Assembly: GCA_963726665.1 (NCBI GenBank)
Contig: CAVSDW010000013.1
Span: 62,001-126,000 of the forward strand
Length of the DNA stretch: 64,000 nt
From: RPQJ01 sp963726665
GTDB lineage: Bacteria; Pseudomonadota; Gammaproteobacteria; Steroidobacterales; Steroidobacteraceae
Reading direction: 5' to 3'
Position 1 is the stretch's first letter; every line of letters starts with the position of its first letter. Of this stretch, positions 1-9,049 are shown piece by piece. The notes beneath the pieces were generated by a model, which ran no database searches, was not told the DNA's origin, and saw nothing but the letters and a program-made list of their open reading frames with translations. Both the position numbers and the translations under genes were made by a program.

Positions 1-127
1 GGAGAAGAGGATACCCGACGCCGCGCCGCGGCCGCGCACGAACCACGGGTCCGTGGCCAAGCGCTTTCGGGGATCACATTTCCGCGGCGGCCCTATATAG
101 TTCGCCCGCCCCGCTCCACGCCGAACC

Positions 128-877
128 ATGCGCAAGCTCCTCGTCTTCCAGCACGTCGCCTCCGAGCCGCTCGGTCACCTCGACCCGCTGCTGCGCGAGT
201 CGGGCGTCCGCATCCGCTACGTGAACTTCGGCCGCGAGCCGCACGCCGAGCCCGACGTGCGCCGCTACGACGGGCTCGTGGTGCTGGGCGGGCCGATGAA
301 CGTGGACCAGGCCCACCAGCTCCCCCACCTGCGCACGGAGATGGCGGCGATCCGCGAAGCCGTGTCCGCGGGCAAGCCCATGCTCGGCATCTGCCTCGGC
401 GCGCAACTGCTCGCGGAAGCCATGGGCGGGAAAGTGCACCCGAACCCGGTGCCGGAGATCGGCTGGTACCGACTGCACACGACGCAGGCCGCGCACGATG
501 ACCGGTTGTTCCGGCACTTCGAGCACCGGCCGCACTTCGTATTCCAATGGCACGCCTACACCTTCGCGCCGCCGCCGGGCGCGGTGCCGCTCGCGTGGAC
601 GCGCAACTGCCGCAACCAGGCCTATCGGCTCGGGGATTCAGCGTGGGGGCTGCAGTTCCACCTCGAGGCGGACGAGGCGCTGATCGCCCGCTGGCTCACG
701 AGCGAGACCGGGCAGGCGGAAATCGACCAGCACTGGAACCTGCGCAAGATCGCGCGCATCCGTGCCGCGACCGCGCGCCACCTCGCGCTCGCGCAGCCGC
801 TCAGCAACCGGGTGTTCGCGGAGTTCGTGCGGCTGGTGGGCCCGACGTCGCGGGGAGTCGTGCTGCCGTCGCGGTAG
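128..877 (+). CDS. Class I glutamine amidotransferase (GMP-synthase-like)
   Basis: A stand-alone cytoplasmic class I glutamine amidotransferase of 249 residues. The nucleophile elbow GICLGAQ places the catalytic cysteine at residue 89. The rest of the triad is His178 and Glu180 in the motif LQFHLE. An oxyanion-type LGGPMN stretch lies near residue 53. The family hydrolyses glutamine to deliver ammonia, but stand-alone members have varied or unknown acceptors and no synthetase domain is present, so the substrate cannot be named. The start is the ATG at 128. A weak AT-rich box (ctatatag) lies about 30 bases upstream. The gene stands alone, convergent with the methyltransferase pair that follows. 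Confidence 0.85.
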   Translation: MRKLLVFQHVASEPLGHLDPLLRESGVRIRYVNFGREPHAEPDVRRYDGLVVLGGPMNVDQAHQLPHLRTEMAAIREAVSAGKPMLGICLGAQLLAEAMGGKVHPNPVPEIGWYRLHTTQAAHDDRLFRHFEHRPHFVFQWHAYTFAPPPGAVPLAWTRNCRNQAYRLGDSAWGLQFHLEADEALIARWLTSETGQAEIDQHWNLRKIARIRAATARHLALAQPLSNRVFAEFVRLVGPTSRGVVLPSR

Positions 878-895
878 CAGGCGCTCAGTCGGCCC

Positions 896-1604
896 TCAGT
901 CAGCGACGACGCGCCCCGACTTCTTGAGGTAGCGCGCCGTCACCCAGCCGGCCACGGCCGCGATCGCGACCGCCGCCAGGCACTGCGCGGCGCAGGGGTG
1001 CAGCGCGAACTCGCCGTCCCGGTGCATGTTCCAGGCGACGATGCCGCACCAGACGAGGATCCACGCCGTCGGCGTGCCGTACTCCTTGACCAGGACGCGA
1101 CGCCAGTGGAAATCCATGCGCGAGAAGGTCTCGCCGAGGCCGCGGAGCCTGGGCAGCGAAGCGCGGCACGTTGCGGCAGTAGTCGTCGAACGCCGCGCCG
1201 AAGCGGCCGCGCAGGTAGTTCTCTTCGGCGGCCACGATCGCGCGGTAGATGAAGGCCGTGAGCGGGATCGCCACCAGCACCGTGGTCCAGCAGTTGGAGG
1301 TCACCGCCATGCCCGAGAGGATCAGCAGGTTGCCGACGTACATCGGGTTGCGCGAGTGGCCGAACACGCCGTCGGTGACGAGGTCGTCGGCGTGCACGCG
1401 CCGGTTCTTGCCGCCGCGGACGATGTAGACGAGACCGATGGTCCCGGCCCGGATGAGCTGGCCGGTGAGCGCGATCGCGAAACCGAGGAACGCCGCGACC
1501 AGGTCTTCCTGCCAGATGCGCGGCCCCGGCAGGAACACCAGCAGGCAGGCGGCCGGGAATACGTACAGCCGCGTCCGATAGAGGAAATTGCCGAGGGCGA
1601 CCAT
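896..1604 (-). CDS. Membrane methyltransferase, isoprenylcysteine/phospholipid N-methyltransferase type (frameshifted)
   Basis: An integral-membrane SAM-dependent methyltransferase of about 235 residues, of the isoprenylcysteine carboxyl methyltransferase/PEMT fold. The signature HSRNPMYVGN and the following EENYLRGRFG segment mark the cofactor-binding C-terminal half, and several hydrophobic segments precede and follow. Around 1150 the frame changes: one extra base in a run of G on the plus strand separates the N-terminal frame (ending near NVPRF) from the C-terminal frame that contains FSRMDFHWRRV. Removing one base gives a continuous protein. Its ATG shares one base with the stop of the upstream methyltransferase (TGATG), so the two are probably translationally coupled. 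The substrate is unknown; a lipid or prenylated acceptor is possible. Confidence 0.7.
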
Positions 1605-2338
1605 CACTTCACCGCGATGATGCCGCAGAAGTTGTACCACTTGAAGAACACGTCCACGTACCGGAAGCCGGTGCGCAGCAGCAGTTCGCGGTTCTCGAGC
1701 AGCTTGTAGGGCACCAGCACGTTCTCGAGGGCCTCGCGCTTCTGCGTGATCTCGAGGTCGCTGTAGCCGCTGCCACGCTTGAAGTCGTAGTAGTGCTCGA
1801 TGAAGAGCCGGTTGAACAGCGACTCCTCGCCGATCACCTTCTCGACCAGGATCAGCGCGCCGTTCTCGTTCATGCCGCGATAGGCGTCGACCAGCAGGCG
1901 TTCCCGCTGCAGGGGCCGGATGAACTGCAGCGTGAGCACCATCAGCACCAGCGACGCGTTCTGGATCGGGCAGCCCTGGTTCAGGTCGGCGTACAGGAGT
2001 TCGAAAGGATGCTTGAAGCCGTGCTCGGCGAGCTTGGCCCGGCACTTGACCAGCATGTCCTCGGAGTTGTCGACGCCGATGAAATTCACGCCCGGCGCGA
2101 GCTTCCGGTCGAGCTCGATCATCGTGGTCCCGGTCGAGCAGCCGAGGTCGTAGACGTTGGTGCCCTCCACCGCGAAGTCGACCGCCAGCTCGCCGATCAT
2201 GCGCTGCTGCTCCGCGTAGAACGGCACCGAGCGCAGCAGCATGTCGTCGAACACGGTCGCGACGTCCTTGCCGAACTTGAAGTCGGTGACGCGCGCGAGC
2301 GGCTGGGCGAAAACCTGGTCTTTCTCTTTCTTGCTCAT
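1604..2338 (-). CDS. cmoA: CmoA-like SAM-dependent methyltransferase (carboxy-SAM synthase family)
   Basis: A 244-residue class I methyltransferase fold. The SAM-binding loop DLGCSTG is at residues 64-70. The features YDFKRGSGYSDLEI and a final FKWYNFCGII block match the CmoA family, which turns SAM and prephenate into carboxy-SAM for the tRNA wobble modification cmo5U34. No cmoB partner is visible here; instead the gene is coupled to a membrane methyltransferase, which is unusual for a tRNA-modification enzyme. It may therefore be a CmoA paralogue with another role. The family call is firm and the exact reaction less so. The start is the ATG at 2338, giving an N-terminus rich in lysine. Confidence 0.7.
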   Translation of the reverse strand: MSKKEKDQVFAQPLARVTDFKFGKDVATVFDDMLLRSVPFYAEQQRMIGELAVDFAVEGTNVYDLGCSTGTTMIELDRKLAPGVNFIGVDNSEDMLVKCRAKLAEHGFKHPFELLYADLNQGCPIQNASLVLMVLTLQFIRPLQRERLLVDAYRGMNENGALILVEKVIGEESLFNRLFIEHYYDFKRGSGYSDLEITQKREALENVLVPYKLLENRELLLRTGFRYVDVFFKWYNFCGIIAVK

Positions 2339-2418
2339 GGCTGATTCCGCGGCCGCGGGACGGGCGGCCTCTCCAGTTTAGTGGCCGGCACCTTAGGCGC
2401 CAACGGTCCCGAACACAA

Positions 2419-3939
2419 TCAGTCCCGTCCGAGGAACATGCGGTAGCTGGGGTTGGCGGTCTCCTCGGTGTACGGGTAGCCGAGTTCGCCCAGGTGCCGG
2501 GTGAATTCCTCCGCGTCGCCGGGCTCCACCTGCACGCCCGCGAGCACCCGGCCGTGGTCCGACCCGTGGTTGCGGTAGTGGAACAGGCTGATGTTCCAGC
2601 GCACGCCCACGGCCTCGAGGAACCTGAGCAGCGCGCCGGGCCGCTCCGGGAACTCGAACCGGAACAGGCGCTCGTGGGCGAGGCCGTGCGCGTGTCCGCC
2701 GATCATGTAGCGCACGTGCAGCTTGGCCATCTCGTCGTCGCTCATGTCGAGCACGCGATAGCCCGCGCCCTCGACGAGCGCGATCAGCGCCTCCTTCTCG
2801 CGCCTGCCCTCGTGGAGCGCGACGCCGACGAAGATCCGCGCGTTCGACGCATCGTCGTAGCGGTAGTTGAACTCGGTGACGCTGCGCCGCCCGAGGAGCT
2901 TGCAGAAGCCGAGGAAGCTGCCCGGCTTTTCCGGGATTTCCACCGCGAGCAGGGCCTCGCGCTGCGCGCCGATGTCGGCCCGCTCCGCCACGTGCCGCAG
3001 CCGGTCGAAGTTGATGTTGGCGCCGCAGTTGAGGGCGACCAGCGTCCGCTCCCGGCATTGTTCGCGGGCCACGTACTTCTTGATGCCCGCGACCGCGAGC
3101 GCGCCGGCCGGCTCGGCAATGGTGCGGTTGTCCTCGAAGATGTCCTGGATGGCCGCGCAGATCTCGTCGGTGCTGACGAGCACGACCTCGTCGACGTACT
3201 TCTGCGCGAGGCGGAAGGTTTCCTCGCCGACGCGGCGCACGGCCACGCCGTCGGCGAAGATGCCGACGCGCTCGAGCGTGACGCGCTTACCGGCCCTGAG
3301 CGAGTCGTGCATGCTGGCCGCGTCCTCGGGCTCGACTCCGACGATGCGTATCTGCGGGTACAGCGACTTCACGTAGGCGGCGATTCCGGCGATGAGCCCG
3401 CCACCGCCGATCGGAACGAAGATCGCGTCGATGGGGCCGGAGTGCTGCCGCAGGATCTCCATGCCGATGGTGCCCTGCCCGGCGATCACGTCCGGGTCGT
3501 CGAACGGGTGGACGAACGTGAGACCGCGCTCGCGCGCCAGCTCGACCGCGTGCTCGAAGGCGTGGTCGAAATCGTCGCCGTGCAGGACCACCTCCCCGCC
3601 GAGGTCGCGCACCGCCTGCACCTTGATCTCCGGGGTGGTCTGCGGCATCACGATCACCGCGGGAATCCCGCGACGGCGGCCCGCGAGCGCCACGCCCTGG
3701 GCGTGGTTGCCTGCCGACGCGCAGATGACCCCACGGCGTGCGACCGTTTCCGACAGGTGTGAAATCTTGTTGTATGCGCCCCGCAGCTTGAAGGAAAAGA
3801 CGGGCTGCAGGTCCTCGCGCTTGAAGAGGATCCGGTTGCCGAGGCGCCTCGAGAGCCGCGGCGCCGGCTCGAGGGGGGACTCGATGGCGACGTCGTAGAC
3901 GCGCGCCTTCAGGATGCGTTCGATGTAGCTCTCGTCCAT
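2419..3939 (-). CDS. ilvA: Threonine ammonia-lyase, biosynthetic
   Basis: A 506-residue PLP enzyme that deaminates threonine to 2-oxobutanoate, the first committed step of isoleucine synthesis. The PLP lysine is Lys51 in SFKLRGAYN, and the phosphate-binding GGGGL loop lies near residue 195. The C-terminal third, from about residue 330, holds two ACT-like regulatory domains (EKPGSFLGFC and ERPGALLRFL), as expected for the isoleucine-inhibited, valine-activated biosynthetic form. The length matches the E. coli enzyme (514 residues) and excludes the shorter catabolic TdcB. It is not linked to ilvB or ilvH, which lie 6-8 kb away. Confidence 0.93.
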   Translation of the reverse strand: MDESYIERILKARVYDVAIESPLEPAPRLSRRLGNRILFKREDLQPVFSFKLRGAYNKISHLSETVARRGVICASAGNHAQGVALAGRRRGIPAVIVMPQTTPEIKVQAVRDLGGEVVLHGDDFDHAFEHAVELARERGLTFVHPFDDPDVIAGQGTIGMEILRQHSGPIDAIFVPIGGGGLIAGIAAYVKSLYPQIRIVGVEPEDAASMHDSLRAGKRVTLERVGIFADGVAVRRVGEETFRLAQKYVDEVVLVSTDEICAAIQDIFEDNRTIAEPAGALAVAGIKKYVAREQCRERTLVALNCGANINFDRLRHVAERADIGAQREALLAVEIPEKPGSFLGFCKLLGRRSVTEFNYRYDDASNARIFVGVALHEGRREKEALIALVEGAGYRVLDMSDDEMAKLHVRYMIGGHAHGLAHERLFRFEFPERPGALLRFLEAVGVRWNISLFHYRNHGSDHGRVLAGVQVEPGDAEEFTRHLGELGYPYTEETANPSYRMFLGRD

Positions 3940-4081
3940 GGGATCGCGTAGGTGGCCTGGCCGGCTACGTTAGCAGGAAAGCGCGTGGCGGGCCCTCGCT
4001 GCCGCTTCTCGTTTGCGCCGTCGCGACGCATACTCGGCCGCTTTCGGGGCCGGGACAGCTGCATTGCGCATCGAACTCATC

Positions 4082-4492
4082 ATGAGCGTGATCGCCGGGA
4101 CGAGCGGCGGGCTGGCCGGGCTGGTGTGGAGCCGGCTGGTGTCCACGCCCTGGCTCGCCCGGACGAGCCGGGACGCAGCCCGTGGCCCGGATTCCGACCC
4201 GGCTTCGCGACAGGTCGCGGTCGCCGTGACCTTCGCCGTCGCGGGCGCGGCGCTCGGGTTCCTGTACTGGCTGGGCTGGGGGCTGATCTCGCTCGTGAAC
4301 GCGCCCTGGTACTTCGCCGGGCTCGTGTTCGGCGCGCTCACCTGGGTCGGCGTCGCCCTGCCGCTGCTCGCCGCACTCGCACTCAGGCTGCGCGGCCTCG
4401 GCGCAACACCGCTGGTGATCGCGGTGGAGTGGCTGGTGACCTGCGCCGCTGCGGGACTCTCCTGCGCGCTCGCCTGGCACCGCGTTGCCTGA
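4082..4492 (+). CDS. Putative membrane protein, 3 transmembrane segments
   Basis: A 136-residue hydrophobic protein that I do not recognise. Three strongly hydrophobic stretches are visible, around residues 45-67, 74-99 and 108-130, with a glycine- and alanine-rich N-terminus (MSVIAGTSGGLAGL) that could form a short additional helix. The frame is open further upstream, but the first ATG is at 4082; an upstream TTG at 4013 would add 23 residues that look non-coding. No convincing Shine-Dalgarno sequence precedes either start. It lies alone, divergent from ilvA and convergent with the alpha/beta-hydrolase. Confidence 0.5.
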   Translation: MSVIAGTSGGLAGLVWSRLVSTPWLARTSRDAARGPDSDPASRQVAVAVTFAVAGAALGFLYWLGWGLISLVNAPWYFAGLVFGALTWVGVALPLLAALALRLRGLGATPLVIAVEWLVTCAAAGLSCALAWHRVA

Positions 4493-4528
4493 GGCCCGTG
4501 GCGCCACGCAGGCGCCACGCCCGAAGCA

Positions 4529-5401
4529 TCAACGGTCGAGGAAGTCCCGCACGTAGCGCGCGACCTCGCCCGCACCCGCGTCGAGCAGGCCGCCGCCCTG
4601 TTCCGGCAGGTCCGCCCGCCGGCACTCGTGGATGAGCGTCTCGGTACGGCCTGTCATGTCCCAGAATTCGTCGCGCGGCCGAAGCACGAGGGCCGGCTGC
4701 CGCAGCAGGGGCAGGCGCTCACCGGCCGGGTAATTCGCGGCCGCGGTCGGGCCCCAGGCGGCCGAGTCTCCGGCACGCAGCGCCACGGACAGGTCCTCGC
4801 CGATGCGGGCGATCGTCGACTGTGCGCCGCGCGCCCGACGGATGCGCTGCCACTCCTCGACGAGGTGACTGCCGTCCTCGCGCGCCCGCACCGGCCACGG
4901 ACGTGCGTTGAACGCTTCGCGCTCCCGTGCGTCGAACACCGGAATGCTGGCCAGCACGACGCGACGGACCTGCTGCGGCCGCGCGAGCGCGAGCTCGACC
5001 GCAGCGAGCGAGCCGCCCTGCCAGCCGAGCAGGTCCACCTGCCGCAATCGCAGCGAGTCGATGAGGTCGCCGACTGCAGCCGCGTAGTCGGCCATCGAGG
5101 GCGGTGAATCCGGCACGTCGGACTCGCCGTGCCCGGGGAGGTCGGGCGCGTAGACGCTGCGGTCCTTGCCGAGATCGCCGAGCAGCGGACGGAACACGCG
5201 CCCCGACAGCGGCCCCGGATGGATGCACACGAGCGGCGTCAGCTCGTCGAAGCCGCCGCTCGAGGGAAACGCGGTGTGCACGTGCAGCTGCCCGTAGCGG
5301 CAGTCGACGTACATCTTGCGGAGGTGGACGGTCACGGGCTGGGTCTTCCTGCTGGGGAGACTGGAGTTGCGTGCGGCGGCGCGGATGCTTGAGCGTGTCA
5401 C
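4529..5401 (-). CDS. Alpha/beta-hydrolase fold protein lacking the usual nucleophile
   Basis: An alpha/beta-hydrolase fold protein of 290 residues, or 261 if it starts at Met30, which begins a family-like MYVDCRYGQLHVHTAF and is the better start. The oxyanion-side HPGPLSGR motif and APDLPGHGESD are clear. At the nucleophile elbow, where G-x-S-x-G is expected, the sequence is G-W-Q-G-G, so glutamine replaces serine. The C-terminal segment where the catalytic histidine normally sits reads EQGGGLLDAG and has no histidine; an acidic candidate in RPRDEFW remains. It may be a non-hydrolytic or alternative-chemistry member, such as a binding protein or cofactor-free enzyme. No function is assigned. 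Confidence 0.7.
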   Translation of the reverse strand: MTRSSIRAAARNSSLPSRKTQPVTVHLRKMYVDCRYGQLHVHTAFPSSGGFDELTPLVCIHPGPLSGRVFRPLLGDLGKDRSVYAPDLPGHGESDVPDSPPSMADYAAAVGDLIDSLRLRQVDLLGWQGGSLAAVELALARPQQVRRVVLASIPVFDAREREAFNARPWPVRAREDGSHLVEEWQRIRRARGAQSTIARIGEDLSVALRAGDSAAWGPTAAANYPAGERLPLLRQPALVLRPRDEFWDMTGRTETLIHECRRADLPEQGGGLLDAGAGEVARYVRDFLDR

Positions 5402-5547
5402 TTACGATGGCCCTCGGGTCTGCCTGCGATACGCGGTGGATTCTCCGCGCCGCGGCCCCGGGTCACGTTGACTCAACTCTCACAAACACGCCTCCTGACC
5501 TGACTTAATGCGCGCGGCACCCTGCGCGCGTGCTTATGTTGCACGGC

Positions 5548-6936
5548 TCACGCGGAGTCGAGGTACCACTCGTAGTCGCGGTCCGAGACCAGCGCGCCGA
5601 ACTTCTCGCACTCCTGCCGCTTGATCGCGAGGAAGACTTTCAGGAACTCCGGGCCCATCGCCCAGGCGAGGAATTCCGAGCCTGCGGCCCGATCGAGCGC
5701 GGCCTGCCAGTGCGTCGGCAGCTCGCCGCGCGCGGCCTGCTCGTATCCGTTCCCCGTGACCGGCGGGCCGGGATCGATGCTGCCCTCGATGCCCCGCTGC
5801 ATCGCGCCCAGCACCAGCGCCGCCACGAGATACGGGTTCGCGTCGGCACCCGCCACGCGATGCTCGACGTGGCGGCTCGCGGGCGGCCCGGCCGGGATCC
5901 GCAGGCTCACGGAGCGATTGTTGACACCCCAGGTCGGGGCGACCGGCGCATAGCTCATGGCACGGAAGCGCCGGTAGGAATTCGCGTGCGGCGCGAACAC
6001 CGCCATGCCGTCCGCGAGCGTGCTGCGCAGGCCGCCGATGGCGTGCCGCAGGAGTGGCGTCCCGGACGGGTCCTCGCTCGCGAACGCATTTTTTCCGTCG
6101 GTGCCGGCCAGACTCGCGTGCAGGTGCATGCCCGTGCCTGCCATGCTGGCGAAGGGCTTCGCCATGAAGCAGGCGATGAGACCGTGGCGTCGCGCGACGC
6201 CGCGCACGGCGCGCTTGAAGAGTACCGCCTCGTCCACGGCGCGCAGCGCGTCGGCGCGGTGCTCGAGCGTGATCTCGAACTGCCCCGGCGCGTACTCGGA
6301 CATGAGCGTGCGCACCGGCAGCCCCTGCACACGGGCCGCGGCGTACAGATCGTCGAAGAGCGGCGACATGTCGTCGAGCCGACCGAGCCCGTAGGCGTCG
6401 ATGTGGCTACCGCGGCGAGAGGTCATGAGCCCGCTCGCGGGACGCAACTGGCCGTCTTCACCGCGCTCGAGCAGGTAGAACTCGAGCTCGACGGCGACGA
6501 CCGGCGTGAGGCCGGCGGTTGCGAGGCGCTCCACGGCCCGGGCCAGCACGTGCCGGGGGTCGGCACAGGCCGGCCGCCCGTCCAGTTCGAGCAGGGTGCC
6601 GAGCACCTGTGCGGTGGGCCGGGCGAGCCACGGCGCGCGCGACAGCGACCCCGGCACCGGCCGGCAACACAGGTCGGCATCGCCCACCTCCCACACGAGC
6701 CCGGTCTCCTCGACGTCCTCGCCGGTGACGTCGAGCCCCAGGATCGAACCCGCGACGTTACGGCCGCTGCCGTACAGCGACCCGACCTCCTCCCGCGCGA
6801 TGTTCTTGCCACGGCCGATGCCATTGGCGTCGGTGATCACGAGCTGCACCGCCTCGACGTCTGGATTGGCGTCGAGGAACGCGCGCGCCTCGGCCGGAAG
6901 CCCGGTCGCCGGTGCCTGGTGGGTCGGGTCGTTCAT
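5548..6936 (-). CDS. puuA: Glutamine synthetase family protein (gamma-glutamylpolyamine synthetase-like)
   Basis: A 462-residue member of the glutamine synthetase superfamily. The catalytic landmarks are VVAVELEFYLL (metal-binding glutamate), SEYAPGQFEI, the ATP/ammonium region GTGMHLHASL, and NNRSVSLRIP. The SEYAPGQFE signature and the length favour the PuuA branch, which joins glutamate to putrescine or another amine. True nitrogen-assimilating GlnA is excluded by the absence of its adenylylation-site region and by overall form. No other puu genes are adjacent; gabD at 61 kb could serve the same polyamine/GABA route but is not linked. The substrate is therefore uncertain. Confidence 0.8.
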   Translation of the reverse strand: MNDPTHQAPATGLPAEARAFLDANPDVEAVQLVITDANGIGRGKNIAREEVGSLYGSGRNVAGSILGLDVTGEDVEETGLVWEVGDADLCCRPVPGSLSRAPWLARPTAQVLGTLLELDGRPACADPRHVLARAVERLATAGLTPVVAVELEFYLLERGEDGQLRPASGLMTSRRGSHIDAYGLGRLDDMSPLFDDLYAAARVQGLPVRTLMSEYAPGQFEITLEHRADALRAVDEAVLFKRAVRGVARRHGLIACFMAKPFASMAGTGMHLHASLAGTDGKNAFASEDPSGTPLLRHAIGGLRSTLADGMAVFAPHANSYRRFRAMSYAPVAPTWGVNNRSVSLRIPAGPPASRHVEHRVAGADANPYLVAALVLGAMQRGIEGSIDPGPPVTGNGYEQAARGELPTHWQAALDRAAGSEFLAWAMGPEFLKVFLAIKRQECEKFGALVSDRDYEWYLDSA

Positions 6937-7018
6937 GCCGCCGATAGTGACGGAACCGCTTCGAGGGTGGCAAGGTTGCAGCCGCGCGTGACTGCCGGTC
7001 CCCGCGGCCGTCCCGGGG

Positions 7019-7348
7019 TCAGTCGGCGGCCTCGAGGATCACGCGCAGGCGGGTGGCGGGCTGCGTGGTCTGCAGCGAGACGGTGAATCGCTTCGAGCCG
7101 CCGGCCGCCAGTGTGAGTCGCTCGCGGTGCTCGCCCACGATCCGCCGGCTCGCGACCGTGTCACCGGTATAGGCACGCACCCGCACCGCCATCGTCTCGT
7201 CGTCGGTCGATGCGTTCGCCACCCGGAACTTCGCCGAACAGCTCCGCGGGCCGCAGGCCCAGTCCAGGTCATCGACGCTCGAACGCGGCTCGCCACGGCC
7301 GCACGACGCCATGGCGGCGACAGCGACGAAAAGCGCGATCTTCCGCAT
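7019..7348 (-). CDS. Small putative lipoprotein
   Basis: A 109-residue secreted protein with a signal peptide ending in a plausible lipobox (AAMASC, cysteine at residue 16), suggesting a membrane-anchored periplasmic lipoprotein. The mature part contains a cysteine pair (ACGPRSC) near residues 31-37 and a beta-rich C-terminus resembling a fibronectin/Ig-like sandwich with alternating hydrophobic residues. The start is the ATG at 7348; the longer open frame upstream crosses into murB on the other strand and is not coding. It is divergent from murB with only about 40 bases between the starts. No function is recognised. Confidence 0.6.
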   Translation of the reverse strand: MRKIALFVAVAAMASCGRGEPRSSVDDLDWACGPRSCSAKFRVANASTDDETMAVRVRAYTGDTVASRRIVGEHRERLTLAAGGSKRFTVSLQTTQPATRLRVILEAAD

Positions 7349-7391
7349 GAGGTGCAAGAATAGCCGACCATGCGGTCCGCGCGGAACGAAC

Positions 7392-8429
7392 ATGCCTGAA
7401 GCCTTCACCCTGTTGCGCGAGGCGCCGCTGCGGGACTTGAACACGCTGCGGGTCGCGGCGACGGCGCGCTGGCTCGCGGACGTCGCGAGCCCGGCTGCGC
7501 TGCCCGAACTCCTCGAACGACGCGAGTTCGACGGGTTGCCGCTCATGGTGCTCGGCCAGGGCAGCAACGTGCTGTTCGCTGCCGACTTCGAGGGCCTCGT
7601 CCTGCGGCCGGCCTGGCGGCGCGTGCACATCGTGCGTGACGAGGGCCCGGCGGCGCTGGTGCGGGCCGAGGCGGGGCTCGAATGGGACGCGCTCGTGGAC
7701 TGGACGCTCGAGCAGGGGCTTGCCGGACTCGAGAACCTGGCACTGATCCCGGGGCTCGTCGGCGCGGCGCCGATCCAGAACATCGGCGCCTACGGTTCGG
7801 AGGCAGGCGAGTTCATCACCGGCGTCGAGGCCTGGGATCGCCGCGCCGCAGCCGACGCAAGACTTTCGCGTGCGGAGTGCCGCTTCGCATACCGGGACAG
7901 CGCCTTCAAGCAGGACCCCGAGCGCTGGATCGTCTCCGCCGTCGAGTTCAGGCTGCCGCGCAACCGCGAGCCGAACCTGGACTACACGGGCGTGCGCGAG
8001 GAGCTCACGGCCATGGGGCTGGCCGATCCGACGCCGGCGCAGGTGGCGCAGGCCGTGCGCCGGCTGCGGCGGCGCAAGCTGCCCGACCCGGCGGTCATCG
8101 GCAACGCCGGAAGCTTCTTCAAGAACCCGGTGGTGCCGGCCGCACTCGCCGATGAGCTGCGCGCCGCGCACCCCGGCTTGCCGGTGCATGCCTCGGGCGC
8201 GGGCGCCAGCAAGCTGTCCGCGGCCTGGCTCATCGAGGCCTGCGGGCTCAAGGGCTTCCGCGAGGGCGACGCCGGCGTCTCGGCGCAGCACGCACTGGTG
8301 CTGGTGAATCACGGAAATGCTACCGGCGCGCAACTGCTCGGGCTGGCACGCCGCGTCGCGGACTCGGTCGCGCGGCGATTCGGCGTGCGGCTCGAACCCG
8401 AGCCGCGCATCGTCGGCGCCGCGTTCTGA
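7392..8429 (+). CDS. murB: UDP-N-acetylenolpyruvoylglucosamine reductase
   Basis: A type I (E. coli-like) MurB of 345 residues, the FAD/NADPH enzyme that reduces UDP-GlcNAc-enolpyruvate to UDP-MurNAc in peptidoglycan synthesis. The FAD-binding GQGSNVLF motif, the PGLVGAAPIQNIGAYG substrate region, the catalytic serine in GNAGSFFKNP and the terminal catalytic glutamate in LEPEPRIVG are all present. The start is the ATG at 7392, since the open frame before it encodes no homologous sequence. It stands apart from the main mur/fts cluster, as is common for murB. Confidence 0.95.
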   Translation: MPEAFTLLREAPLRDLNTLRVAATARWLADVASPAALPELLERREFDGLPLMVLGQGSNVLFAADFEGLVLRPAWRRVHIVRDEGPAALVRAEAGLEWDALVDWTLEQGLAGLENLALIPGLVGAAPIQNIGAYGSEAGEFITGVEAWDRRAAADARLSRAECRFAYRDSAFKQDPERWIVSAVEFRLPRNREPNLDYTGVREELTAMGLADPTPAQVAQAVRRLRRRKLPDPAVIGNAGSFFKNPVVPAALADELRAAHPGLPVHASGAGASKLSAAWLIEACGLKGFREGDAGVSAQHALVLVNHGNATGAQLLGLARRVADSVARRFGVRLEPEPRIVGAAF

Positions 8430-8473
8430 TGCTTCCGGCGATTCCCTGACGGATGCCCTGCGGATCGCCGGCC

Positions 8474-8893
8474 CTACCAGGTGCCGACGTTCGCCATGCT
8501 CCGCCACGGCTCTTCGGGCGGAAGTGCCGCGCCCTTCTGCAGCAACTCGACGGAGATGCCATCGGGCGAGCGCACGAACGCCATGCGGCCATCGCGCGGC
8601 GGCCGGTTGATGGTCACGCCGTGCTCCGCGAGACGGCGGCAGGCGGCATGGATGTCGTCCACTTCAAAGGCGAGGTGCCCGAACGCGCGGCCCGTGCCGT
8701 ACGGCTCCGGATCCCAGTTCCAGGTGAGTTCCACCTGCGCCGACTCGTCGCCCGGCGCCGCGAGGAACACCAGCGTGAAGCGCCCCTGGGCGTTCTCGTA
8801 GCGGCGGACCTCGCGCAGCCCGAGCGCGTCGCAGTAGAACTTGAGCGACTCGGCGACGTCGGTGACGCGGACCATCGTGTGCAGGTATTTCAT
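8474..8893 (-). CDS. gloA: Lactoylglutathione lyase (glyoxalase I)
   Basis: A 139-residue vicinal-oxygen-chelate protein that isomerises the hemithioacetal of methylglyoxal and glutathione to S-lactoylglutathione. The four metal ligands expected from E. coli GloA align: His5, Glu55, His73 and Glu116. The ATG at 8893 puts the first histidine at residue 5, as in E. coli, and is preferred to the in-frame start 15 bases upstream. A glutathione substrate fits the gshA gene present at 55 kb. Confidence 0.88.
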   Translation of the reverse strand: MKYLHTMVRVTDVAESLKFYCDALGLREVRRYENAQGRFTLVFLAAPGDESAQVELTWNWDPEPYGTGRAFGHLAFEVDDIHAACRRLAEHGVTINRPPRDGRMAFVRSPDGISVELLQKGAALPPEEPWRSMANVGTW

Positions 8894-9049
8894 CGTTGCT
8901 CGCGACAAGGGAACGTGATGGATCGCAATGGATCCCGCGCCCGCATGTTAGCGATTTCCGTCACGCAATTGCGCGCAGCCCCTTGCCGGCCTTGTCACGC
9001 GGGCGACCCTGGTGCAACCTCTGCCGCAGTCCAGCTCACCGGCCTCGCA

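Noticed and set aside
1..85. A minus-strand open frame leaving the window (…TDPWFVRGRGAASG…)
   Set aside because: It reads plausibly as protein, but no ATG start fits before the amidotransferase and only about 25 residues are visible, so it cannot be called.
5530..7086. Open frame of 518 codons on the plus strand
   Set aside because: It is antisense to the glutamine synthetase-like gene, with low-complexity Arg/Gly/His content.
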